A stretch of DNA of 64,000 nt from assembly GCA_964640385.1 (NCBI GenBank), contig CAZXFL010000009.1:9478-73477 (forward strand), written 5' to 3'. This document shows, one piece after another, positions 1 through 7,986 of the stretch (its first letter is position 1; each line of letters starts with the position of its first letter). The notes under the pieces are model-generated. The model searched no databases. It was not told where the DNA came from and saw only the letters and a list, made by a program, of their open reading frames with translations. Position numbers and translations under genes: made by a program. The DNA is from JBBDIK01 sp964640385 (GTDB lineage: Bacteria > Actinomycetota > UBA4738 > JBBDHU01).

Positions 1-1
1 C

Positions 2-172
2 CCGCCGGGCGCCGCGCACCTGCTCGCCGAGGGGATCGATCGCACGCCGCTCGAGGAGATCGCCGGAACGGTGGCCGGCGACAACACGATCATGGTCGTC
101 GCGCGCGACGGGCTGAGTGGCAAGGAAGTCATGGACGTGTTGCACGAGATCATGGAGGAGAACGGGCGATGA
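2..172 (+). CDS. argR: Arginine repressor ArgR, C-terminal part (5' truncated by window edge)
   Basis: The reading frame ending at the TGA at 170-172 encodes the last 56 residues of an ArgR protein. It includes the stretch GTVAGDNTIMVVARD, typical of the C-terminal arginine-binding and hexamerisation domain in which the GD pair contacts arginine. ArgR represses arginine biosynthesis when arginine is high. The stop codon overlaps the argG start (ATGA), so argR, argG and argH are probably one transcript and the regulator would control its own operon. The N-terminal winged-helix domain lies outside the window. Confidence 0.9.
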   Translation, partial: PPGAAHLLAEGIDRTPLEEIAGTVAGDNTIMVVARDGLSGKEVMDVLHEIMEENGR

Positions 173-1365
173 AGCGCGTCGTGCTTGCGTATTCGGGCGG
201 CCTGGACACCTCCGTCGCGATCCGCTGGCTGAAGCGAGACCGGGGGTTCGATGAGGTGTATGCGGTGGCCGTGGACATCGGTCAGGTGGAGGACTGGGAC
301 CAGGTGCGCGGGCGTGGCGAGATCGCCGGCGCGACCGAGGTCAGGGTCGTCGACGCGAAAGACCGTTACGCGGACGGGTTCCTGTCGCGCGCCATCAAGG
401 CGAACGCCCTGTACGAGGGCAAGTACCCGCTGGTCGCCGGACTCTCGCGTCCGTTGATCGCCAACGAGATCGTCACGATCGCACGCGAGGTCGGCGCTGA
501 GGCCGTCGCCCACGGCTGCACCGGCAAAGGCAACGACCAGGTCCGCTTCGAGCTGACGTTCGGCGTGCAGGCGCCGGACCTGCAGATCATCGCGCCGATG
601 CGCGAGGCGCAGATCTCGCGCGAGCAGGCGCTCGCGTGGGCGGACGAGTGGGGCATACCGGTCTCGTCGGTCGCGGGTTCTTACTCGATCGACGAGAACA
701 TGTGGGGCCGTTGCTGCGAGTGCGGGCCGATCGAGGATCCGTGGAACCCGCCGCCGGAAGACGCGTTCGCGCGCACCGCTCCCCCGGAGAAGCGCCCGAG
801 CGAGCCGGCGGAGATCACCCTGGTCTTCGAACGCGGCGTCCCGGTGTCCCTGGACGGCGAGCGACTCCCACTGGCCGAGATCGTCCTCCGCGTCGACGAC
901 GTTGCCGGCGCCTACGGCTACGGACGCATCGACATGATCGAGAACCGCCGTGTCGGCATCAAGTCGCGTGAGGTCTACGAGGCGCCGGGCGCGCTCTCCC
1001 TGATCGTGGCGCACCAGGCGCTCGAGGACCTGAACCTCGAACGCGATGTGAGCCACTTCAAGCCGCTTATCGAGCAGCGCTTCTCCGAACTCGTCTACGA
1101 CGGGCAGTGGTTCTCGCCGCTCATGCAGGCGTTGAACGGGTTCATCGATTCGACGCAGGAGAACGTTACCGGGGAAGTGAGGCTGCAATACAACCCGGGG
1201 ACCATGATGGTCGTCGGCCGCCGTTCGGACCTGGCGCTCTACGACGAGGCGCTCGCGACGTATGGAGCGGAGGACTCGTTCGATCACGCGCACGCCGAGG
1301 GGTTCGTGCGGCTTTGGGGCCTGTCGCTCAAGACCTGGTCCGCCAAACAGAAGCCGCAGCCATGA
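169..1365 (+). CDS. argG: Argininosuccinate synthase
   Basis: ATP-dependent ligation of citrulline and aspartate to argininosuccinate, the penultimate step of arginine synthesis, in the cytoplasm. The protein has 398 residues, the usual length. The N-terminal ATP pyrophosphatase P-loop AYSGGLDTSV is at residues 7-16. Further family motifs are GCTGKGNDQVRFE and GSYSIDENMWGR. The start ATG overlaps the argR stop, and the stop overlaps the argH start, so translation is probably coupled. No defects are visible. Confidence 0.98.
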   Translation: MKRVVLAYSGGLDTSVAIRWLKRDRGFDEVYAVAVDIGQVEDWDQVRGRGEIAGATEVRVVDAKDRYADGFLSRAIKANALYEGKYPLVAGLSRPLIANEIVTIAREVGAEAVAHGCTGKGNDQVRFELTFGVQAPDLQIIAPMREAQISREQALAWADEWGIPVSSVAGSYSIDENMWGRCCECGPIEDPWNPPPEDAFARTAPPEKRPSEPAEITLVFERGVPVSLDGERLPLAEIVLRVDDVAGAYGYGRIDMIENRRVGIKSREVYEAPGALSLIVAHQALEDLNLERDVSHFKPLIEQRFSELVYDGQWFSPLMQALNGFIDSTQENVTGEVRLQYNPGTMMVVGRRSDLALYDEALATYGAEDSFDHAHAEGFVRLWGLSLKTWSAKQKPQP

Positions 1366-2780
1366 GTGGCGACGCGGGCGACGCGGGCGACGGGGGCGTG
1401 CCGAAGCCGCTCTGGGGCGGCCGGTTCTCCAAGGGCCCGGCCGACGAGGCGCACGCGCTCGGGGTCAGCCTGCACTTCGATGTCCGCCTGGCCTCCGAGG
1501 ATATCGAGGCGTCCGTCGCGCATGTCCACGCGCTCGAGGACGCCGGGCTGCTGACGGCCGAGGAGACCGAGTCGCTGGTGGAAGCGCTGCGCGGGATCTG
1601 GGGGGAGGAGGGCGACGAGGTCCTCATCGAGCTCCCTGTTCTGGACGAGGACATCCACATGCTCCATGAGCGCAAGGTGACGGAGGCGCTCGGAGATCTC
1701 GGTGCGAAGTTGCACGCCGGCCGCTCGCGCAACGATCTGGTCGTGACCGACTTCCGTCTGTGGCTGCTCGCCGAGGGGGTCGCCATCGCAGAGAGCGCGG
1801 CGGATCTGGTCCGCACGCTCGTCCGGCGTGCCCGCGAGACCTCCGACCTCGTGATGCCGGGGTTCACCCACAACCGTCCGGCGCAAGTGGTCACGGCCGG
1901 GTACGTCCTGGCCGCCCACGCGTTCGGCTTGCTCCGTGACCTGGAGCGCCTGGATCAATGGTCGGCGCGCACGTCGGTCTCGCCGCTAGGGGCGGGCGCG
2001 ACCGCCACGTCGACGCTCGGTCTGGATCCGGCGAAGACCGCGGAGCGCCTGGGGTTCGTGCGGCCGTTCGACAACGCGCTGGATGCGGTCGCCGATCGTG
2101 ACTTCGCACTCGAATTCCTGTCGGTGTCGTCGATCCTGGCGCTGCACCTGTCGCGTCTGGCTGCGGACGTTGCGCGCTGGAGCGAGAACGCGCTCGGCTT
2201 CGTCCATCTCGATGAGGCTTACTCAACCGGGTCGAGCATGATGCCTCAGAAGCGCAACCCGGATGTCGCCGAGCTCGCACGGGGGAAGGCAGGACGGATC
2301 GTGGGCGACCTCGTGACGCTGACGATGCTGCTGGCGGGACTGCCGCTCGGGTACCACCGGGACCTGCAGGAGGACAAGGAGCCGGTTTTCGACGCGGCCG
2401 AAACGCTCGAGCTGGTGTTGCCGGCCCTGGCCGGCTGCGTGGATACCCTGCGCTTCGACGCCGAGGCTATGCGCGCAGCTTCGATGGACGAGGACCTGTA
2501 CGCGACCGACATCGCGGAGGCGCTGGTGATCACTGGCGTTCCGTTCCGCGAGGCGCACCGCATGACCGGTGAGTTGCTCAGGTCCCTGACGGAGGAGGGC
2601 CGCGGTCTACGCGACCTCGACGAGAAGGAGTGGTCGGCGTTCGGGCTCAAGGACGGCGCGTCGCTCCTCGATCCGGAGGCGTCGGTCCGCGCTCGGAACA
2701 TGCTCGGCGGCCCGGCGCCTGATCGCGTGGGCGAACAATGCGACGCGATAGAGCTGGCGCTGGACACTCCCTGGAGCTAG
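1362..2780 (+). CDS. argH: Argininosuccinate lyase
   Basis: Cleaves argininosuccinate to arginine and fumarate, the final step of arginine synthesis; aspartase/fumarase superfamily. The product has 472 residues. The superfamily signature GSSMMPQKRNPD is near residue 290, and LHAGRSRNDLVVTD lies in the N-terminal third. The frame is open further upstream, but the start is placed at the ATG at 1362, which overlaps the argG stop and gives the normal N-terminus leading to PLWGGRFSKGP. It is directly followed by a small membrane protein gene with no gap. Confidence 0.97.
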   Translation: MSGDAGDAGDGGVPKPLWGGRFSKGPADEAHALGVSLHFDVRLASEDIEASVAHVHALEDAGLLTAEETESLVEALRGIWGEEGDEVLIELPVLDEDIHMLHERKVTEALGDLGAKLHAGRSRNDLVVTDFRLWLLAEGVAIAESAADLVRTLVRRARETSDLVMPGFTHNRPAQVVTAGYVLAAHAFGLLRDLERLDQWSARTSVSPLGAGATATSTLGLDPAKTAERLGFVRPFDNALDAVADRDFALEFLSVSSILALHLSRLAADVARWSENALGFVHLDEAYSTGSSMMPQKRNPDVAELARGKAGRIVGDLVTLTMLLAGLPLGYHRDLQEDKEPVFDAAETLELVLPALAGCVDTLRFDAEAMRAASMDEDLYATDIAEALVITGVPFREAHRMTGELLRSLTEEGRGLRDLDEKEWSAFGLKDGASLLDPEASVRARNMLGGPAPDRVGEQCDAIELALDTPWS

Positions 2781-3179
2781 ATGACCCTGCGGCGGTCATC
2801 ACGATGGTGGCCGCTCGCCGGACTGGCTGTGGTGGCCTTCCTCGTCGTGTTCTTCCTGGAGGGCCCGCGGCCACTCTACGGTCGGCTGGATGTGGTGTTC
2901 CATGGCGGTGGCTCGATGGTGGTTACGTTCGGTCTCCTGTTCGCGCGGTCGTGGATCACCGGTGGCATCCGCGTCCCGGAATGGGTCGTGGTCGCGTTCG
3001 TCGTGCTGCTCGGCGCCGCCGTCGAGGTGGTCCAACAGTTCGTCAGGATCGACTCCGGATGGGGAGACCTGGTGATCGATTCGTTCGGAGCGTTCGCCGG
3101 GTGGTGCCTGTGGCGCCTAGGGCGGCCTTCGTTCGATAGCGTGTTCGGACGATCGGGAGAGGATCGACGAGATGTCTGA
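2781..3179 (+). CDS. VanZ-like family membrane protein
   Basis: A 132-residue protein with about four hydrophobic segments. An acidic segment GAAVEVVQQF followed by D-SGWGDLVIDSFGAFAG matches the VanZ-like pattern, in which conserved Glu and Asp residues lie at membrane ends. The family function is not settled; VanZ itself gives low-level teicoplanin resistance, but most relatives are uncharacterised. The ATG follows the argH stop directly and the 3' end overlaps the next gene by 8 nt, so it travels with the arg operon without an obvious metabolic link. Confidence 0.75.
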   Translation: MTLRRSSRWWPLAGLAVVAFLVVFFLEGPRPLYGRLDVVFHGGGSMVVTFGLLFARSWITGGIRVPEWVVVAFVVLLGAAVEVVQQFVRIDSGWGDLVIDSFGAFAGWCLWRLGRPSFDSVFGRSGEDRRDV

Positions 3180-3876
3180 GATCAAGGTCATCAGGGCGGA
3201 TGCGGACCTGGACTGGGAAGAGGTTCCGAGGCCCGAAGGTGACGAAACGCCGCCGGGCGAGGCCGTCGAGGTGTTCGCGTCGGACGACGGCAGGTTCTCC
3301 GCAGGACTGTGGCGGCGTCCCGTGCGCGAGGGGGAGATGACGCGACCCTTCGACGAGGTATCGATCATCATCGACGGTATCGTCGAGGTCATCGACCCCG
3401 ACGGGACCGTGCATAGCGCGGAGCCGGGCGACGTCGTGGTCACGCCTCGCGGCAGCGGGGGGACGTGGCGATGTGTGACGGACGTGAAGAAGGTCTGGGC
3501 GATCTGCGAGACGGATTCCGAGGCGCCCGGCACGTTCGTCCTGCCGCGAGAGGTCGCGTTCGATTGGCAGGAGGTCCCGCGCCCGGCGGAAGACACCGAC
3601 CCGCCCGGGGAAGAGGCCGTCACCTTCCGTTCCGAGGACGGTTCGTTCGCGACCGGTCTGTGGCAACGCGATCCCGAGGAAGGCAACATGGAGCTCGACG
3701 AGTACCACGAGATCGCGTACATCCTGGAGGGCGAGGTCGACGTCACGGAGATGGACGGCACGCTCCACCACGTCGGGCCCGGCGACATCCTGGTCACCCC
3801 GCGCGGAACGAGGGCGGTGTGGCGCAGCCTGTCATCCGTTCGCAAGTTCTGGACCATCTACCGGGGCGCGAGCTAG
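3172..3876 (+). CDS. Tandem double-cupin protein
   Basis: A 234-residue protein made of two similar halves, roughly residues 1-117 and 118-234. The halves share WEEVPRP/WQEVPRP, PPGE, AGLWRR/TGLWQR and EPGDVVVTPRG/GPGDILVTPRG. Each half resembles a single cupin of the small-barrel type (cupin_3/EutQ-like, ending in a conserved Trp-rich strand). The substrate is unknown. Few His residues occupy the classical metal-binding positions, so metal catalysis is uncertain. It is last in the argR-to-cupin run, and its 3' end overlaps the end of the opposing decayed transporter by about 45 nt. Confidence 0.8.
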   Translation: MSEIKVIRADADLDWEEVPRPEGDETPPGEAVEVFASDDGRFSAGLWRRPVREGEMTRPFDEVSIIIDGIVEVIDPDGTVHSAEPGDVVVTPRGSGGTWRCVTDVKKVWAICETDSEAPGTFVLPREVAFDWQEVPRPAEDTDPPGEEAVTFRSEDGSFATGLWQRDPEEGNMELDEYHEIAYILEGEVDVTEMDGTLHHVGPGDILVTPRGTRAVWRSLSSVRKFWTIYRGAS

Positions 3877-4549
3877 CGACCGTAGGCGCCTCACCACCGG
3901 CCACATCGCCGCCGTTGCGGCGAGGCCGACCACGGCGCCCGCAGCGAAAACCCCGCGCGGTCCGAGCGAAGCCAGCAGCGGCCCTCCGATCGAGAACGCG
4001 ATGATGTTCCCCACGGGATAGATCAGACCGAACGCGGCGAACACACGCCCCCTGAGGGAATCCTCGGAGCTCCGTTGGATAAGTGTACCCCGCTACGCTG
4101 CCGAGCGCGTCCGCGACGCCGGTTGCTCCCGAAACGATAAGCGCCACCGCGAACCACGGGCTTACGATGGAGGTCTTCCCCTTCTGCGAGGTTGGGGACC
4201 GCGGCGGCGAAGGCGGGGAACGACACCGTCCCCGCGAGAGCTGCGGCGAACGCGCACGCCAGCATCGCGGCAGGTGTATCCGTCAGTGCCAGTGCCCAGA
4301 ACGCGAACCCCACCACGTCGAAGACGATGAGGATGCGCCGCCGGTCGAATCGATCGGCGAGTACCCCCGCCAGCGGCGCGATGACGCCACTGAGGCCGAT
4401 CGTGACGAGCAGCGTCGCCGACAGCCAGACCGGAAACGCGCCTTCGCGTACACGGTGTACGCCAGGGCGACGAAGCCGGCCTCGTCGCCGATGCTCGTGA
4501 ACGCTGCACCGAAGGCCAGCCGTCGGATCTGCGTTCGAGGAGAGGACAT
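3832..4549 (-). pseudogene. Decayed MFS transporter (frameshifts plus internal deletion)
   Basis: The minus strand carries recognisable pieces of one major-facilitator protein in four different frames. They are an N-terminus (MSSPRTQIRRLAFGAAFTS) starting at 4549, a segment with helices 2-4 (VIAPLAGVLADRFDRRRILI), a short piece (ALIVSGATGVADALGS), and the last helices (RVFAAFGLIYPVGNIIAFSI) ending at 3832. The remnant spans about 720 bp against roughly 1,200 bp for an intact gene. Helices 5 to 8 or so are missing, so sequencing error alone cannot explain it. The 3' end overlaps the cupin gene. Confidence 0.85.
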
Positions 4550-4607
4550 CCATCGGATTATCCCGTGCTGCTCGTGGACCGAAGGCGACCCCGGCGCAGC
4601 CAACGGG

Positions 4608-4613
4608 TAGGCT
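4608..4613 (+). promoter_or_regulatory. -10 element TAGGCT of a leaderless promoter
   Basis: The hexamer TAGGCT fits TAnnnT and ends 6 nt before the GTG at 4620, placing transcription start at or next to the start codon. No Shine-Dalgarno sequence is present. Confidence 0.5.
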
Positions 4614-4619
4614 CCGCCC

Positions 4620-5696
4620 GTGCGCGACGTTCGAGAGGATCTGACCGAGGAACACCACGATGCCGTCATGGCGGCGGACCGGGTCGCCGGTGATACCCCG
4701 GTCGAGATCCGACTCGCCCAGCCCGAGGATGCCGAGGGGCTCGCGCGGTGTTTCTTCAACGCGTACGGCCCCTCCTACGACCACGACTGGGCGTACCAAC
4801 CGGAGGCGCTCCAACAGCGGTGGGCCGCCGAGATCATGACCTCAGCGGTTGCAATGACTCCGAACGGCGAGCTCGTCGGCCATCTGGCACTCGACTTCCC
4901 CCGTCCGGGTGCGAAAGTCGCCGAGTCCGCGCACGCGGTCGTCGACCCCCGGTACCGCGGGCATCACCTGTTCGAGTCCATGAAGCTCTTCCTCCGCGAC
5001 CAGGCGCACCATCGGGGGATCTTCGGGCTGTACAGCGAGGCGACCGCGGCCCACCCCTACTCGCAGAAAGGCAACCTTGCGATCGGCGCGCACGAGACCG
5101 GCTACTTGATCGGCTACATCCCCAGCGGCGTCGACTACAAGCGCATCAAGGGTGAGGCCGCACAGCATCGCCAGACGATCGCGTTGATGTACCTGCGCAC
5201 GAACGACGAACCCGAACGGACCTCGCATGTGCCTGGCGCGTTCCAGGAGATCCTCTCGGACATCTACGAGACGGGAGGGTTCCGCCGGACGCTGGGTCGG
5301 GGAGAGGGAGTGGCGGCGACGGCCCGGACGACCCTCGCCATCGAGAGTGACCCGGACCACAACGCCGCGATCCTTCAACCGTCCGATCTCGGTGCCGATC
5401 TCCACGCGGTCGTCAAGCGTGAACTGGCCACCGTACTGGACGCCGGCGTCGACTGTGTTTACCTCGACCTGCCTCTCGCCGATCCGGTCGTCGCCGAACA
5501 CGGCGCGGATCTTCACGATCTCGGATTCTTCTTCGGGTGTGTCATCCCAGAGCTGCGTGAGGACGGCGACATCCTGCGGTTGCAGCTGTTGAACGGCGTC
5601 GATCCCCACACCGACGAGATCGTGACGGTATCGGACTTCGGCCATCGGCTCCTGGGCGACATCGCGGCGTCGATGCCGGCTCGAGGCCGCGGGTAG
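4620..5696 (+). CDS. GNAT-family N-acetyltransferase with extra C-terminal domain
   Basis: A 358-residue protein. Residues about 28-170 form a GNAT acetyltransferase domain, with the acetyl-CoA loop region at VVDPRYRGHHLFESM. The remainder (from about residue 215) resembles the accessory domain of two-part acetyltransferases of unknown substrate. The start is taken at GTG 4620 because a -10 hexamer lies just upstream, as in many genes here. It is divergent from the decayed transporter. The substrate cannot be read from the sequence. Confidence 0.75.
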   Translation: MRDVREDLTEEHHDAVMAADRVAGDTPVEIRLAQPEDAEGLARCFFNAYGPSYDHDWAYQPEALQQRWAAEIMTSAVAMTPNGELVGHLALDFPRPGAKVAESAHAVVDPRYRGHHLFESMKLFLRDQAHHRGIFGLYSEATAAHPYSQKGNLAIGAHETGYLIGYIPSGVDYKRIKGEAAQHRQTIALMYLRTNDEPERTSHVPGAFQEILSDIYETGGFRRTLGRGEGVAATARTTLAIESDPDHNAAILQPSDLGADLHAVVKRELATVLDAGVDCVYLDLPLADPVVAEHGADLHDLGFFFGCVIPELREDGDILRLQLLNGVDPHTDEIVTVSDFGHRLLGDIAASMPARGRG

Positions 5697-5710
5697 CCGC
5701 CATCGGCCGG

Positions 5711-6796
5711 TCAGGCCGTCGGCATCTCGCCCCGTGGCGTCTGCAGAACGCGCAGGTACTCGGCGCGCTGGCGAAACGTCTGACGCATCTCACCCGTGAT
5801 TTGCGAGAGGAACTCCTCACGGTAGGTGGAATCGGTTAGGACGGCGATCGCGAAGTACAGGCCGGAGAACGCGGCGATCCCGCCGGCGACCAGCACGAGC
5901 TGCTCGGTCAGTTCGACGTGGATCCCGAACAGCTCGAATCCCCACCACAGGTCGGTCGGGCCACCGATCCATGCGGCCTGCGTGGCCGGTGGGACGGCGA
6001 GCACGCCCAGCAGCACGAAGAACCCGCCGATCGCCACGGTGACGATCAAGACCTGGAGGGCCTGCGCGATGAACATCACGAGGCCGACGTTCGTCCGCTG
6101 TTTCCGGGACAGCGGCGGTCCCGCTCCGGCTTCACGCTCCAACGCGGTCACCTCGCGCGGCAGCCGCGCCAGCATGAACGCCGCCGCCAGGGCGAACAGC
6201 AGCGCCGAGAGCGCCACGATCAGGCGGACGGCCAAGGTCGAGAACACCTGCCACATCTCGGTGGTGAAGAACAGGACCAGCGAGAAGATCATGAGCATCG
6301 GCAGGGCTCGCACGAGCAGACCGAACGAGGCGGCGAGGTCCGAGAATAGCCGGGCCCCCGCCCACCAAAGGATCGAGAGCATGCCGTAGCCGACGAAGAG
6401 GTAGACCGCTCCCAAGAGGACGAGGTTCAGGGCGGCGGTGACGAGCGCGCTGCGCCACTGGCCGCCGAACACGAGTGGCAGCGCCGGCGGGACCAGGACG
6501 AACACCGCGAGCTCGATCGTGCCGACCTTCGCGGGTACCGAGAAGAAGGGACGACCCTGGAGGCGGTTCGTGATGCCGAACCCGACCAGCAGCAGCGCGA
6601 CCCCGCCGATGACGGCGAGGACGTTCGCGACGGGACCCCAGGAGTAGTTGACGGCCCCCAGCATCTCGACGATGAACACGAAAGACAGGAGCGGGAGGGC
6701 CCGGGTGAAGACATGCTCGGTCGCCGAATAGCCTTCGATGAACAGGGGGAGCCCCGCCTTGCGGAACCGTCGCTCGTACGCCTTGGTTTCCTCCAT
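5711..6796 (-). CDS. Conserved polytopic membrane protein
   Basis: A 361-residue protein with about eight to nine hydrophobic segments between residues 30 and 325 and a charged cytoplasmic C-terminal tail. It resembles the conserved Ala/Leu-rich integral membrane proteins of actinobacteria (Rv2508c-like, from memory). No catalytic motif is seen and the function is unknown. It is convergent with the acetyltransferase gene and shares no obvious operon. Confidence 0.7.
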   Translation of the reverse strand: MEETKAYERRFRKAGLPLFIEGYSATEHVFTRALPLLSFVFIVEMLGAVNYSWGPVANVLAVIGGVALLLVGFGITNRLQGRPFFSVPAKVGTIELAVFVLVPPALPLVFGGQWRSALVTAALNLVLLGAVYLFVGYGMLSILWWAGARLFSDLAASFGLLVRALPMLMIFSLVLFFTTEMWQVFSTLAVRLIVALSALLFALAAAFMLARLPREVTALEREAGAGPPLSRKQRTNVGLVMFIAQALQVLIVTVAIGGFFVLLGVLAVPPATQAAWIGGPTDLWWGFELFGIHVELTEQLVLVAGGIAAFSGLYFAIAVLTDSTYREEFLSQITGEMRQTFRQRAEYLRVLQTPRGEMPTA

Positions 6797-6908
6797 CGGC
6801 GTATCGAACCACCGTCGGCCCCCCGCCGCCAGCGCATCCGAGGGTGTCGGGTGTGCCTGCCCGAGCGGCGTTCGATAGGGAAGGGGTCACAGGGGGCACC
6901 ATCGGCGC

Positions 6909-6914
6909 TACGCT
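6909..6914 (+). promoter_or_regulatory. -10 element TACGCT of a leaderless promoter
   Basis: TACGCT ends 6 nt before the GTG at 6921. No ribosome binding site lies between them. Confidence 0.5.
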
Positions 6915-6920
6915 GGAGTC

Positions 6921-7439
6921 GTGGAAGAGCCGATCGAAGAGCCCGAGGACGACGCCTATCCTCCGCTGGATGCAGAGGAGCGCGGCAACATCGAAGCCGA
7001 CCTGACCGATCTGGACGGCATGCGCGAGATCTTCGCCGAGCAGAAGGTTCGCGGCGTCGTCATCGCCTGCCCCGACTGCAATGCCAACCACTACTACGAC
7101 TGGGAACTGCTCAAGGAGAACCTCCAGCACATGCTTGAGAACGGCGAGCCCCGCATGCACGAGCCGGCCTTCGAGCCGCGCGAAGAGGACTACATCATGT
7201 GGGACTACGGCAAGGGTTACATCGATGCGCTGCAGGACACCGGGTTGAACGCCGAGCGCAAGATCGTCATCACGTCGTGTCCGTGGTGCGACACGCCGGT
7301 CGACGACCACTACGGGTTCTGCCCGCGGTGCGGACGGTCCCTCGCGCCGCTCCGGTTGTTCTCAGAGCTGGTCGACCGGGGCGTCGACGACCGCGAAGCT
7401 CGCGCGATCATGATCCGCGCCGGGTTCGAGCCCTTCTAG
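6921..7439 (+). CDS. DUF5319-like protein with C-terminal zinc ribbon
   Basis: A 172-residue acidic protein. The central part (VIACPDCNANHYYDWELLKEN, then EPREEDYIMWDYGKGYIDAL) resembles DUF5319, a small actinobacterial family of unknown function. A second Cys-pair module follows near residue 120 (SCPWCDTPVDDHYGFCPRCG), a likely zinc ribbon. The two CxxC sets suggest a metal-binding regulatory or scaffold protein, which is inference. It is a single gene preceded by its own leaderless-type promoter. Confidence 0.75.
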   Translation: MEEPIEEPEDDAYPPLDAEERGNIEADLTDLDGMREIFAEQKVRGVVIACPDCNANHYYDWELLKENLQHMLENGEPRMHEPAFEPREEDYIMWDYGKGYIDALQDTGLNAERKIVITSCPWCDTPVDDHYGFCPRCGRSLAPLRLFSELVDRGVDDREARAIMIRAGFEPF

Positions 7440-7452
7440 TCGCTCCTGGGTG

Positions 7453-7920
7453 TTACCGCGGAACCTGCAGCGCGCCACGCATCCCCTGCGACGCGTGGTA
7501 CTTGCACTCGAAGACCGCGATCGCGTCGAGGACGTTGCCGAACTGGACCTCGACCTCCTTGGTCTCGCCAGGCTTCACGTCCTGGTCGATCGTCTCGTTG
7601 AACGCCTGGACGCTGAAGTTGTGCAGCGTGCTGCTGTCGTTGGTCAGGGTCAGGGTGATCTTCTCACTGGCGTCGCCCTGGATCACGGTCGGGGAGAAGT
7701 AGAAGCTGTCCAGTTCGACCTCGAGGGATGTCTCTCCGGAGACGCTCTTGGTGCCGTGGTCGTTGGCGACTTCGCCGCCGAGCTCGATCGTCCCTCCGCC
7801 TCCACCACCTTCGTCCGCTGGCGATGAGGCGCCTCCGGTGTCGGTACTAGAGCCACCGCTCGTGCAAGCGGCCGCGATGAGTCCAACGACGAGTGCGAAC
7901 GTGAGCAGGCGTCCTCGCAT
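7453..7920 (-). CDS. Secreted cupredoxin-like lipoprotein
   Basis: A 155-residue exported protein. The N-terminal signal ends in a lipobox (AAAC, Cys 19), followed by a Gly/Ser-rich linker. The C-terminal domain (about residues 62-155) is plastocyanin-like. His in STLHNFSV and the Cys/His/Met set in FECKYHASQGM form a plausible type-1 copper site. It is likely a lipid-anchored electron carrier or copper-binding protein. A purine-rich Shine-Dalgarno sequence precedes the ATG. No partner oxidase is nearby, so its redox partner is unknown. Confidence 0.85.
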   Translation of the reverse strand: MRGRLLTFALVVGLIAAACTSGGSSTDTGGASSPADEGGGGGGTIELGGEVANDHGTKSVSGETSLEVELDSFYFSPTVIQGDASEKITLTLTNDSSTLHNFSVQAFNETIDQDVKPGETKEVEVQFGNVLDAIAVFECKYHASQGMRGALQVPR

Positions 7921-7986
7921 CTTGATCTCCTCTCGGACGGATCGAGCGGCCCCAGCCTAGTCGGGAGGGCTTCTCGGCGCGAATCC

